Shown here in pieces: positions 17,947-26,916 of a stretch of DNA of 64,000 bases; within the stretch, counting starts at the first letter, position 1, and every line of letters starts with the position of its first letter. This DNA is from Streptomyces sclerotialus. Its GTDB lineage: Bacteria > Actinomycetota > Actinomycetes > Streptomycetales > Streptomycetaceae. Location of the stretch: contig NZ_JBFOHP010000002.1 in assembly GCF_040907265.1 (NCBI RefSeq), forward strand, positions 4,960,001 to 5,024,000, written 5' to 3'. Both the position numbers and the translations under genes were made by a program. Below the pieces are notes generated by a model. It saw only the letters and a program-made list of their open reading frames with translations. It had not been told where the DNA came from and searched no databases.

Positions 17947-19764
17947 TCATGACTCCGCCTCGGCGGACCGCGGCCCCGGCCCGGCGAGCTCGGCGTGCAT
18001 CGTGGCGCGGAGCCGGAGGGTGCCGACGAGGCGCTGGAAGGCCTCGGACCAGTAGCCGTCAGCGCCCGGCGAGCCGTCCTCCGGTTCGTCGCCCCGCGCC
18101 GTGAGCCGGTCGAGCCGGTCGGCGGCGGCCGGGTCCAGGCACCGCTCGGCCAGCCCCATCACTCCGCTGAAGCTCCACGGGTAACTCCCGGCGTCCCGCG
18201 CGATGTCCAGGGCGTCCACGACCGCCGTGCCGAGCGGCTCCGTCCAGGGCACGGCGCACACCCCCAGCAGCCGGAACGCGTCCGACAGCCCGTGCGACGC
18301 GATGAACTCCGCGACCCACGCCGCACGTTCTTCCTCCGGCAGCACGCCGAGCAGCTTCGCCGCGTCCCGCGACGACCCGGCCTCCCCGCCGGCGCCCGGG
18401 GTGCCGGGGCCCGAGAGACCCGCGCTCGTGGCGCCCCTGCCTGTGACGTCGGTGCCCTGTGACGCGGCTGCCGCGGACGGGGGGCCCAGGAGCGCCCGCG
18501 CCCAGGCGGCGTCCCGCTGGCGCACCGCCGCCCGGCACCAGGCGTCGTGCACCTCGGTACGCCGCCCGTCGGTCACCGGCAGCGCGACGATCTCCGCCGG
18601 ACCGCGGCCGCCCAGCCGCCCGGACCACACCCCCAGCGGCGCCGACTCCAGCAACTGGCCCAGCCACCAGGACCGTTCGCCCCGCCCGGCGGGAGCCTTC
18701 GCCACCACCCCGTCCCGCTCCATCCCCGCGTCACAGGCCTGCGGCGCCCCGACGACCAGGACCGCACCGCGCCCGTCCGACTCGGCCGAATCCCGGCCCG
18801 ACCGGGGCGTATCCCCGCCCGACCGGGCCGTACTCCCGTCCGTCCCCTCTTCCGGGCCTCCCCCTGGTCCCGCCATCGGGCCTTCCTCCCCTTCCTCTCC
18901 CGGGACCGCGAGCCGCAGGCAGGCCGTCGCGCGTTCCGCCATACGGGCGGCCAGGGCGGAGTCGGGGAGGGCGGACAGCAGCTCGGCCGCCGTCGCCCGG
19001 ACGTTCCGGCTGCGGTCGGACAACGCCTTCTCCAGGAAGGGCTCGTCGGCGGACGACAACCCGTCCCGGAGCGAGTCCAGGAACATCAGCCGGTCCTCGG
19101 CCCGTTCGGTGGCCCACGTACTCGTGAGCAGGGCCAGGCCCGCCGCCGGATCGAGGCGCCGGGTCGCGGACAGCAACGCCACCCGCTCAGCGAACAGCCC
19201 CTCCTCCCACAGGCGCCGACTCGCCTCCTGGTCCCGCCGGGCCGGTATCGCCGCCGCGCCACCGATGCCGCGCAGCGCGAACTTCCAGTCGTCGTTCAGC
19301 CGCGCCAGCCACAGCGCACGCGGCCCGGCCAGCGCGAGCGCGGCGGGCCGCAGATCCGTACGGGCCCTGGCCGCGTCCAGCAGCGCGGGCAGCAGCGCGG
19401 CAGGCGCGCGGTACCCCCGCTCCCCGGCAGCGGCGAGCCACTGCGGCAGCAGCTCCGTCAGGTCGGGGGCCGCGCCCCGCCGACTGCCGGCGTGCCCGCC
19501 ACGGTCGGCCAGCAACAGCGCGAGCCTGCGCCGCGCCGCGTCCGGCAGCTCGGGGCGCGGGTCCGGCGGGGCCGGGGCCGGCCGTTCCGCCGCCGGGGCG
19601 GGGCGCAGGCCGGCCCGCCGCCGTACCGTGCTCACCGCGGCCGCGTCCAGCAGCGCGGCGGCCGGGTCCTGCCCCGCACGCACCGGAACGTCCGGTGTCC
19701 GCCGCTCCGTCCCGAGCAGCGCGGCACTGACCAGCTCCCCCCACGGAGCAGCGCTTCCACTCAT
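17947..19764 (-). CDS. DUF5691 protein of the SWIM/MoxR/VWA cluster
   Basis: A 605-residue protein starting at ATG 19764 (MSGSAAPWGELVSAALLGTERRTP), which matches the usual family N-terminus; in-frame GTG starts upstream (e.g. 19806) remain possible. The sequence is an Ala/Leu/Arg-rich helical repeat (HEAT-like appearance, e.g. FLEKALSDRSRNVRATAAELLSAL near residue 260), broken by a disordered Gly/Ser/Asp insert (about 300-345). There is no signal peptide, membrane helix or catalytic motif. It is read with the SWIM gene about 100 bases upstream and sits opposite the MoxR-DUF5682-VWA genes. It probably acts as an adaptor in that module (inference). Confidence 0.8.
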   Translation of the reverse strand: MSGSAAPWGELVSAALLGTERRTPDVPVRAGQDPAAALLDAAAVSTVRRRAGLRPAPAAERPAPAPPDPRPELPDAARRRLALLLADRGGHAGSRRGAAPDLTELLPQWLAAAGERGYRAPAALLPALLDAARARTDLRPAALALAGPRALWLARLNDDWKFALRGIGGAAAIPARRDQEASRRLWEEGLFAERVALLSATRRLDPAAGLALLTSTWATERAEDRLMFLDSLRDGLSSADEPFLEKALSDRSRNVRATAAELLSALPDSALAARMAERATACLRLAVPGEEGEEGPMAGPGGGPEEGTDGSTARSGGDTPRSGRDSAESDGRGAVLVVGAPQACDAGMERDGVVAKAPAGRGERSWWLGQLLESAPLGVWSGRLGGRGPAEIVALPVTDGRRTEVHDAWCRAAVRQRDAAWARALLGPPSAAAASQGTDVTGRGATSAGLSGPGTPGAGGEAGSSRDAAKLLGVLPEEERAAWVAEFIASHGLSDAFRLLGVCAVPWTEPLGTAVVDALDIARDAGSYPWSFSGVMGLAERCLDPAAADRLDRLTARGDEPEDGSPGADGYWSEAFQRLVGTLRLRATMHAELAGPGPRSAEAES

Positions 19765-19866
19765 CCCTCTCGCCTCACTCACGGCCTCCGTACCCCTCCC
19801 GCTCACCGCTTGCCCGGATGCCCACTTGCTCGATCGCCCACTTGCCCGTCCCTCCGCCCGCTTCCC

Positions 19867-21405
19867 TCAGAGCGCCACCGGGGCCGGATCCCACGTCGTC
19901 AGCGGGACGAAGCCGCGGTGGCCGCACTCGCCGAAGACGGTGACGGGGCCGCCGCCGGAGACGGCGGCGAGCTGCCACAGGCCCGCGCCGCCCTCGCAGC
20001 GCGGGTCCACGGGCAGGGCCGATTCGCCGTCCGCGTCGGCCAGTTGCCAGCCCGTACCCGGCCGCCCGGGCGCCGGCGGCCGGGCCGGTATCGGTACGAC
20101 ATCGGCGAGCACCACCGGCCAGGAGTCCAGCCACGGGTCATCGCGCAGCGCGTCACCGTAGGCCGCGAGCGCGGCGTCCGTACCGCACCCGGCCGGCATG
20201 TCCCCCGGAGCGGCCGGTGCGTACCGCTCGCCCAAGGTGGCGCGCAGCGGGCGGGCGCCGGGGTGGTACGTCAGGTCGGCGTCCAGGACGAGCCCCGGCG
20301 GCAGGGCGAGGTCGTGGGCCCGCCCCGGTCCCGCGAAGGACAGATGCAGCGCCATCCGCCGCGTCCGCTCGCCCCTCATCCATATGCGCCGCGTGGTCAG
20401 CTTCCCCTGTGGGCCTTCCTCACGGTCCTGCTGCGCCAGTACCAGCCACCGGTCCCGGACCGTCCGCTCCCGGGAGCGGACGGCGGAACCATCGGCGGAG
20501 CCGCGGACGGAACCACTGGCGGCCCCGTCCGCGGCCGTGTCCGAGGCCCCGGCCCTGTCCGCGGCTCCGGTGCCGGCCGCGTCGGCCGGCAGGCCGACCC
20601 GTGTGCGGACCGTGGCCGCCAGCGGCTCCGGCAGCCGCTCGATACCGAGGAACCCCTCGTCGAGGAGGTGGAGCAGCGCACATTCCTCCAGCAGCCGGGA
20701 GGGCCAGTCGGCCCCGGAGCCCGGTATCGACCCCAACTCGCGCACCCGCGCCGCGAGTCCGGGCGCCTGCGCGTCCACCATGCGGGCCGCCGTCTCGTCC
20801 CAACTGCCGTACCCCGTGCGGTCCGCCGCGGCCAGCCCCGACCGCAGCAGGTCAGCGAGCCGCCGCTCCAGCTCCTCGGCCCCCGCACCGATCCGCTGCG
20901 CCCGGCGCTCCGCCCGCCGCCGCGCCGCCTCGGGATCGGCGAGCCCCTTGCTCCCCTTGTCCCCCTTGCCCCCGTCCTTGTCCCCCGTGCCCGGCCGGTC
21001 CTCGCGGTGCTCACGCCGCCCGGACAGCCACTCGGCCACCCACTGCGGCGGCTCACCGGCCGGCACCGCCCGCTCCGCGTCCCCCTCGGAACCGTCCTCT
21101 CCCGCCCACAGCAACAGCAGTCCCAGCGCGTGCTTGCACGGGAACTTGCGGCTCGGGCAGCTGCACTTGAAGGCGGGCCCCGTCGTGTCCGTCATCGTGC
21201 GGTAGGGAGTGCCGCCGCTCCCTTTGCACACGCCCCACACCGCTCCGTCGCCCGCGCCCGTCTCCGTCCACGGGCCGGGCGTCGCGAGCTTTCCGCCGGC
21301 CTTGCGCGACGCCGCGTCGGGCGCCACCGCCAGCACCTGCCCGGTCGTCCAGCGTTCCCCCTGCGCTCGGGGTTTCAGGGTCTGTTCCCCATCCGTTCCC
21401 AGCAT
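19867..21405 (-). CDS. SWIM zinc-finger protein
   Basis: A 512-residue protein from ATG 21405 (MLGTDGEQTLKPRAQGERW); an in-frame upstream start at 21435 would add 10 residues. The SWIM motif CxC...CxH is complete: Cys81, Cys83, Cys90, His92 (FKCSCPSRKFPCKHALG). The middle (about 125-330) is Arg/Ala-rich and helical, and the C-terminal third has WLVLAQQDREEGPQGKL and several Trp-rich strands. SWIM domains bind DNA or proteins through one zinc ion. It is transcribed divergently from the MoxR ATPase gene, with an inverted repeat between them. Confidence 0.88.
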   Translation of the reverse strand: MLGTDGEQTLKPRAQGERWTTGQVLAVAPDAASRKAGGKLATPGPWTETGAGDGAVWGVCKGSGGTPYRTMTDTTGPAFKCSCPSRKFPCKHALGLLLLWAGEDGSEGDAERAVPAGEPPQWVAEWLSGRREHREDRPGTGDKDGGKGDKGSKGLADPEAARRRAERRAQRIGAGAEELERRLADLLRSGLAAADRTGYGSWDETAARMVDAQAPGLAARVRELGSIPGSGADWPSRLLEECALLHLLDEGFLGIERLPEPLAATVRTRVGLPADAAGTGAADRAGASDTAADGAASGSVRGSADGSAVRSRERTVRDRWLVLAQQDREEGPQGKLTTRRIWMRGERTRRMALHLSFAGPGRAHDLALPPGLVLDADLTYHPGARPLRATLGERYAPAAPGDMPAGCGTDAALAAYGDALRDDPWLDSWPVVLADVVPIPARPPAPGRPGTGWQLADADGESALPVDPRCEGGAGLWQLAAVSGGGPVTVFGECGHRGFVPLTTWDPAPVAL

Positions 21406-21424
21406 GTCGAAAACGCTAGACCCA

Positions 21425-21482
21425 GCCACTGACAATCGCTCTGACCTGCTGGTTTGTCACGCCGAGGCGGATTGTCAGTGGC
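21425..21482. promoter_or_regulatory. perfect 13-bp inverted repeat in the divergent SWIM/MoxR control region
   Basis: GCCACTGACAATC (21425-21437) and GATTGTCAGTGGC (21470-21482) are exact reverse complements with 32 bases between them. Each arm contains TTGTCA reading outward towards one of the two genes, so each may overlap a -35 element. Symmetry about a divergent promoter pair suggests one operator controlling both transcription units. Confidence 0.6.
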
Positions 21483-21558
21483 ATGGTGCAGTCTGGAATC
21501 CGCAAGCGGCCCGCGGGTTGCGGGGTGCGGGCCGGACGGCCTGGGACGAGGGGGAGTC

Positions 21559-22716
21559 ATGTCTTACGCGAAGACGGAGAACGGCGCGGAAAGCGCTCGC
21601 GTGGCGGGCGCGGCAGCCGGGCCGGCGGAGGGTGCCGGGACGGCCCTGCGGCCGCACGCAGAAGATGCATTCGCAAATGAGCTGTCCGCGCTGGCCGCCG
21701 CGGACGACCGCCCGAGGCCCGAGCGCTGGCGCCTCTCGCCGTGGGCGGTGGCCACGTATCTGCTCGGCGGCACGCTCCCCGACGGGACGGTCATCACGCC
21801 CAAGTACGTCGGCCCGCGCCGCATCGTGGAGGTGGCGGTCACCACCCTCGCGACCGACCGCGCGCTGCTGCTCCTCGGCGTTCCCGGCACGGCCAAGACC
21901 TGGGTGTCGGAGCACCTCGCGGCGGCGGTCAGCGGTGACTCCACGCTGCTGGTCCAGGGCACGGCCGGTACCCCGGAGGAGGCGATCCGGTACGGCTGGA
22001 ACTACGCGCAGCTGCTCGCGCACGGCCCCAGCCGGGACGCGCTGGTGCCCAGCCCCGTGATGCGGGCGATGGCCGAGGGCATGACCGCGCGGGTCGAGGA
22101 GCTGACGCGGATCCCCGCGGACGTGCAGGACACGCTGATCACCGTGCTGTCGGAGAAGACGCTGCCCGTACCGGAGTTGGGGCAGGAGGTGCAGGCGGTC
22201 CGCGGCTTCAACCTCATCGCCACCGCCAACGACCGCGACCGCGGGGTCAACGAGCTCTCCAGTGCGCTGCGCCGCCGCTTCAACACCGTCGTGCTGCCGC
22301 TGCCGGCCACGCCGGACGAAGAGGTCGACATCGTCACGCGCCGCGTCGAGCAGATCGGCCGCTCGCTGGACCTGCCTGCCGCGCCGGACGGCATGGACGA
22401 GATCCGCCGGGTCGTCACCGTCTTCCGCGAGCTGCGGGACGGCCTGACGGCGGACGGGCGTACGAAGCTCAAGTCGCCGTCCGGGACGCTCTCCACCGCC
22501 GAGGCGATCTCCGTCGTCACCAACGGGCTGGCGCTGGCCACGCATTTCGGTGACGGCGTGCTGCGGCCGGCGGACGTGGCGGCGGGCATCCTCGGCGCGG
22601 TCGTCCGCGACCCGGCGGCTGACCGGGTCGTCTGGCAGGAGTACCTGGAGTCGGTCGTCCGCGAGCGCGACGGCTGGAAGGACTTCTACCGCGCCTGCCG
22701 GGAGGTGAGCGCATGA
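21559..22716 (+). CDS. MoxR-type AAA+ ATPase
   Basis: A 385-residue protein; ATG 21559 has GGGGGAG just upstream. An N-terminal linker of about 55 residues is followed by the AAA+ core: Walker A GVPGTAKT (107-114), a Walker-B-like segment before the ADVQDTLITVLSEKTLPVPE loop, sensor 1 in FNLIATANDRDRGV, and an arginine-finger region SSALRRRFNTVVLPLP, all typical of MoxR. The C-terminal lid has DGLTADGRTKLKSPSGTLST. MoxR ATPases act with VWA proteins to insert metals or remodel complexes. Its stop overlaps the DUF5682 start by 4 bases. Confidence 0.92.
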   Translation: MSYAKTENGAESARVAGAAAGPAEGAGTALRPHAEDAFANELSALAAADDRPRPERWRLSPWAVATYLLGGTLPDGTVITPKYVGPRRIVEVAVTTLATDRALLLLGVPGTAKTWVSEHLAAAVSGDSTLLVQGTAGTPEEAIRYGWNYAQLLAHGPSRDALVPSPVMRAMAEGMTARVEELTRIPADVQDTLITVLSEKTLPVPELGQEVQAVRGFNLIATANDRDRGVNELSSALRRRFNTVVLPLPATPDEEVDIVTRRVEQIGRSLDLPAAPDGMDEIRRVVTVFRELRDGLTADGRTKLKSPSGTLSTAEAISVVTNGLALATHFGDGVLRPADVAAGILGAVVRDPAADRVVWQEYLESVVRERDGWKDFYRACREVSA

Positions 22717-25355
22717 CGGAGCGTGGCCCGGGGGAGCGCGACGCGGGGGAACGCGGGGCGGCGGGGCGCGACGGGGCAGGGCGCCGGACCGCCGGGCCGT
22801 GGCTCCTCGGGGTGCGGCACCACGGTCCCGGCTCGGCCCGTGCGGTCGGCGCGGCCCTGGCGCAGTACGAGCCGAAGGCGCTGCTCATCGAGGGCCCGCC
22901 GGAGGCGGACGCGCTGGTGGCGTTGGCCGCCGACGAGGAGATGCGGCCGCCGGTCGCGCTGCTCGCGCACGTGGCCGACGACCCGGGACGTGCCGCGTTC
23001 TGGCCGATGGCGGAGTTCTCCCCGGAGTGGGTGGCGCTCCAGTGGGCAGTACGGCGCGGCGTCCCGGTCCGCTTCATCGACCTTCCGGCGGCGCATTCCC
23101 TCGCGGGGCCGGAGCGGGGGCCGGAAACGGCCGTTGCGCCGGAGCCGGAAACGGCCGCTGTCCCGGAGCGGGAAACGGCCGCTGTCCCGGAGCCGGACGC
23201 GCGGGTCGACCCGATCGGGGTGCTCGCGTCGGCGGCCGGGTACGACGACGCGGAGCGCTGGTGGGAGGACGTGGTCGAGCACCGCGGTACGGGCGGCGAA
23301 GCCGGTGGTACCGGTGACGCGCTCGCGCCGTTCGAGGCGCTGGCCGAGGCCATGGGAGCGCTGCGGGAGGAGCACGGGGACGGCGGGGACGGCACGGGTC
23401 GCGGCTCCCACACCAGGGACGCCGTGCGCGAAGCGCACATGCGGCTCCGACTGCGCGAGGCGCGGCGGGAGTTCGGGGACGACATCGCGGTCGTCTGCGG
23501 CGCGTGGCACGTCCCGGCACTCACCCGCCGTACGGCCGTCACCGCCGACCGGGCCCTCCTCAAGGGCCTGCCGAAGGCGAAGGTGTCGGTCACCTGGGTG
23601 CCCTGGACGCACCGCAGGCTGGCCAGGAACAGCGGTTACGGAGCCGGGATCGCCTCGCCCGGCTGGTACGGCCACCTCTTCTCCAGCCCCGACCGTCCGA
23701 TGGAGCGCTGGCTGACCAAGGTCGCCGGCCTGCTCAGGGAGGAGGACTACGCGGTCTCCACCGCGCACGTCATCGAAGCGGTACGCCTCGCCGAGTCGCT
23801 CGCGGCGATGCGCGGCCGCCCGCTCGCCGGGCTCACCGAGGCCGCGGACGCGGTCCGCGCCGTCATGGGCGACGGCTCGGACGTCCCCGCTTCGCTGATC
23901 CACGACCGCCTGGTGGTCGGCGACGTACTCGGCGAGGTGCCGCGGTCGGCGCCTGCCGTGCCGTTGCAGCGCGACATCGCGCGGCTCCAGCGTTCCCTGC
24001 GGCTCAAGCCGGAGGCGAAGGAACGCGAGCTGGAGCTCGATCTGCGCAAGGAGACCGACGCCGCGCGCAGCCGTCTGCTGCACCGGCTGCGGCTGCTGGA
24101 CATCCCGTGGGGTGTGCCCGCCCACTCCCGGGCGAGCACGGGCACGTTCCGGGAGACCTGGCGGCTGCGCTGGGAGCCGGAGCTGTCGGTGCGGGTCGCG
24201 GAGGCGGGTATCTGGGGCACGACCGTGCTCGCCGCCGCCACGGCGCGGGCGGCCTCCGACGCGGCGGACGCCGACGCGCTCGCCGAGGTCACGGCGCTGG
24301 CGGAGCGCTGTCTGCTCGCCGAACTGCCGGACGCGCTCCCCGTGGTGATGCGGGTACTGGCCGACCGGGCCGCGCTCGACGCCGATGTCGGCCACCTCGC
24401 CCAGGCGCTGCCCGCGCTGGTGCGGTCGGTGCGGTACGGCGACGTGCGCGGCACGGACGCGGCGGCGCTGCGCGAGGTCGCGGCCGGCCTGGCCGAGCGT
24501 GTCTTCGTGGGTCTGCCGCCGGCCTGCGCGTCGCTGGACGCGGAGGGCGCGGCGGAGATGCGGACGCACCTCGACGCGACGCAGCAGGCCGTGGCACTGC
24601 TGTCCCACGATCAGTTGCCCCGCATGGTCCAGTCGGATCGCGCAGATCAGGGGGCCGGGCTGTCGTCGCCTGACGGCGCGTCAGGCCTGCGGGAGCGGTG
24701 GACCGCCGTGCTGCGCGTACTGGCGGAGCGGGAGGCGGTACCCGGGCTCATACGGGGACGCGCGGCGCGGATGCTCGTCGACGACGGCGCGCTGGACGAC
24801 ACCGGAGGACCGGCGGACGACAGCGGAAAACCGGCGGACGACAGCGGAGTACCGGCAGACGGCACCGAGGACCTCGCGGACGGCGGTGGTGCCGGGCGGC
24901 TCATGGGGCTCGCGCTCTCGCCGGGCGTGCCGCCCGGTGATGCCGCGGCCTGGATCGAGGGGTTCGTCGGGGGCGGCGCCGGCGGGGGGATGCTGCTGGT
25001 CCACGACGAGCGGCTGCTGGCGCTGCTGGACGACTGGCTGACGCGGGTGCCGGGGGCGGCGTTCACGGACGTACTGCCGTTGCTGCGCCGGACGTTCTCG
25101 CAGTTCGAGCCGGGTGTGCGGCGCACGTTGGGCGAGCTCGCCCGGCGCGGCCCCGCCGGCGCCGGAACGGCCGGCGGCAGCGGTACGGCAGCCGGTCACG
25201 GCAGGGCCGGCGCCGAGGAAGCGGCGGCCCCCGGCTTCGGGCCCGGCCTGGACCGTGACCGCGCCGCGGCCGTCCTGCCGACCTTGCACGCCCTGCTGGG
25301 CCACGGCACCACCGGCCCGGCCCGGACCACCACAGCATCGGGGGAGAGGCGATGA
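22713..25355 (+). CDS. DUF5682 protein of the MoxR/VWA cluster
   Basis: An 880-residue protein. After a Gly/Arg-rich head it begins with the family hallmark WLLGVRHHGPGSARAV and LLIEGPPEADALVALA. VCGAWHVPAL and TWVPWTHRRLARNSGYGAGI follow; the VRHHGPGS and CGAWHVPAL segments recall the TraB/PrgY-like erythromycin-esterase-type fold, but this is a weak impression. A Pro/Glu repeat (about residues 130-165) and an Asp/Gly/Ala repeat (about 690-725) are disordered inserts. No signal peptide or membrane helix. It is coupled on both sides (ATGA overlaps) to the MoxR and VWA genes, so the three are made together. Biochemical role unknown. Confidence 0.85.
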   Translation: MTERGPGERDAGERGAAGRDGAGRRTAGPWLLGVRHHGPGSARAVGAALAQYEPKALLIEGPPEADALVALAADEEMRPPVALLAHVADDPGRAAFWPMAEFSPEWVALQWAVRRGVPVRFIDLPAAHSLAGPERGPETAVAPEPETAAVPERETAAVPEPDARVDPIGVLASAAGYDDAERWWEDVVEHRGTGGEAGGTGDALAPFEALAEAMGALREEHGDGGDGTGRGSHTRDAVREAHMRLRLREARREFGDDIAVVCGAWHVPALTRRTAVTADRALLKGLPKAKVSVTWVPWTHRRLARNSGYGAGIASPGWYGHLFSSPDRPMERWLTKVAGLLREEDYAVSTAHVIEAVRLAESLAAMRGRPLAGLTEAADAVRAVMGDGSDVPASLIHDRLVVGDVLGEVPRSAPAVPLQRDIARLQRSLRLKPEAKERELELDLRKETDAARSRLLHRLRLLDIPWGVPAHSRASTGTFRETWRLRWEPELSVRVAEAGIWGTTVLAAATARAASDAADADALAEVTALAERCLLAELPDALPVVMRVLADRAALDADVGHLAQALPALVRSVRYGDVRGTDAAALREVAAGLAERVFVGLPPACASLDAEGAAEMRTHLDATQQAVALLSHDQLPRMVQSDRADQGAGLSSPDGASGLRERWTAVLRVLAEREAVPGLIRGRAARMLVDDGALDDTGGPADDSGKPADDSGVPADGTEDLADGGGAGRLMGLALSPGVPPGDAAAWIEGFVGGGAGGGMLLVHDERLLALLDDWLTRVPGAAFTDVLPLLRRTFSQFEPGVRRTLGELARRGPAGAGTAGGSGTAAGHGRAGAEEAAAPGFGPGLDRDRAAAVLPTLHALLGHGTTGPARTTTASGERR

Positions 25356-26560
25356 CCAGCGAGACGGACGGCACCCACCACGCCGACGAGCGCCTGCGGC
25401 GTTGGCGGCTGGTGCTGGGCGGGGGAGAGGGCGACGGTACCGGGTGTGAACTGCGGGGGCGGGACGCCGCGATGGACGGTGCCCTCGGTGCGCTGTACGG
25501 CGAGGGGCCCGGCGCCGGGGACGGGGGAGGGCCCGGTGGGCGCGGCAACCGGATAGGCGGCGGGACGCAGTCGGCGGGGCTCGGCGGATCCGCGCCCGCC
25601 GTGGCCCGCTGGCTCGGCGACATCCGGCGCTACTTCCCGGCCTCCGTCGTCCAGGTGATGCAGCGGGACGCGATCGACCGGCTGGGCCTGTCCACGCTGC
25701 TGCTGGAGCCGGAGCTGCTCGAGGCCGTGGAGGCCGACGTACACCTGGTCGGCACCCTGCTCTCGCTGCACAAGGCCATGCCCGAGACGACGAAGGAGAC
25801 CGCCCGGGCGGTCGTGCGCAAGGTCGTCGAGCAGCTGGAGAAGCGGCTGGCTACCCGGACGCGGGCCACCCTGACCGGCGCGCTGGACCGTTCCGCGCGG
25901 ATCAGCCGGCCTCGCCACCGCGACATCGACTGGGACCGCACGATCCGCGCGAACCTCAAGAACTACCTGCCCGAACACCGCACGGTCGTGCCGGAACGGC
26001 TGATCGGTCACGGGCGGGCCGCACAGTCCCTCAAGAAGGAGGTCATCCTCTGCATCGATCAGTCAGGTTCCATGGCGGCGTCCGTCGTGTACGCCTCGGT
26101 GTTCGGGGCCGTACTCGCGTCCATGCGCGCGCTCTCCACCCGGCTGGTGGTCTTCGACACCTCGGTCGTCGACCTCACCGACCAGATCGACGATCCGGTG
26201 GACGTGCTCTTCGGGACGCAGCTGGGTGGCGGTACGGACATCAACCGCGCACTGGCGTACTGCCAGTCGAGGATCACCCGGCCGACGGAGACGGTCGTCG
26301 TGCTCATCAGCGACCTGTACGAGGGCGGGATACGCCACAAGATGGTCAAGCGGGTCGCGGCGATGAAGGCGTCCGGCGTGCAGTTCGTGACGCTGCTCGC
26401 GCTGTCGGACGAGGGGGCGCCCGCGTACGACAGGGAGCATGCGGCGGCTCTCGGGGCGCTGGGTGCACCGGCGTTCGCCTGTACGCCCGATCTGTTCCCG
26501 GAGGTGATGGCGGCCGCGCTGGAGAAGCGCCCGCTGCCGGTCCCCGACACGACGGCGTGA
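25352..26560 (+). CDS. VWA-domain protein (MoxR partner)
   Basis: A 402-residue protein overlapping the DUF5682 stop. The N-terminal half is helical (about residues 85-175, IRRYFPASVVQVMQRDAI). The C-terminal von Willebrand A domain (about 228-390) has an intact MIDAS metal site: Asp236-x-Ser238-x-Ser240 (IDQSGSM), a Thr in GGGTDINRAL, and Asp in VLISDLYEGG. VWA proteins of this kind dock to MoxR rings and hand over a client protein or metal. It has no signal peptide, so the complex is cytoplasmic. Confidence 0.92.
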   Translation: MTSETDGTHHADERLRRWRLVLGGGEGDGTGCELRGRDAAMDGALGALYGEGPGAGDGGGPGGRGNRIGGGTQSAGLGGSAPAVARWLGDIRRYFPASVVQVMQRDAIDRLGLSTLLLEPELLEAVEADVHLVGTLLSLHKAMPETTKETARAVVRKVVEQLEKRLATRTRATLTGALDRSARISRPRHRDIDWDRTIRANLKNYLPEHRTVVPERLIGHGRAAQSLKKEVILCIDQSGSMAASVVYASVFGAVLASMRALSTRLVVFDTSVVDLTDQIDDPVDVLFGTQLGGGTDINRALAYCQSRITRPTETVVVLISDLYEGGIRHKMVKRVAAMKASGVQFVTLLALSDEGAPAYDREHAAALGALGAPAFACTPDLFPEVMAAALEKRPLPVPDTTA

Positions 26561-26916
26561 CCGCACGGCTCCGTCACGGGGTGACCGCCCGGGCCCGCTA
26601 CGCGGTGACCGCCCGGGCCGATGACGACAGCCATCGCCCCTGACGACGATGCGGTGCCAGGGCGAGTCGGCGCCGCGGCGGTTCCGAGGCGGCCCACCGG
26701 CCCCGGTACAGGGGCGTGTTCGCAGGTCGTACACCCTTTCGTCACTGTCGATACCGGACATGGCGGAGTAACAGTGACAGGTGGCACAGGGGACTTGCGC
26801 CGCCCCTGGCTGCTCGTGCAAGTATCTCCGTATCGCTCGATCACCCGCGACGTGCTGGTTGATCCGGGGCGCCTGACGCCCTGGTCCCGGTCGCCGTCCA
26901 TCCGGGAAGGTCCCCC
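26561..26916. other. 356-base intergenic region with an 8-bp inverted repeat
   Basis: No gene is supported here. GTCACTGT (26741-26748) and ACAGTGAC (26771-26778) form an inverted repeat about 140 bases before the secreted protein gene and may be an operator. The base composition is less GC-rich than the flanking genes. Confidence 0.4.

Noticed and set aside
22713..25355. DUF5682 as a proven TraB or erythromycin-esterase-like enzyme
   Set aside because: Only short stretches look similar by eye; there is no complete catalytic set that I can see.
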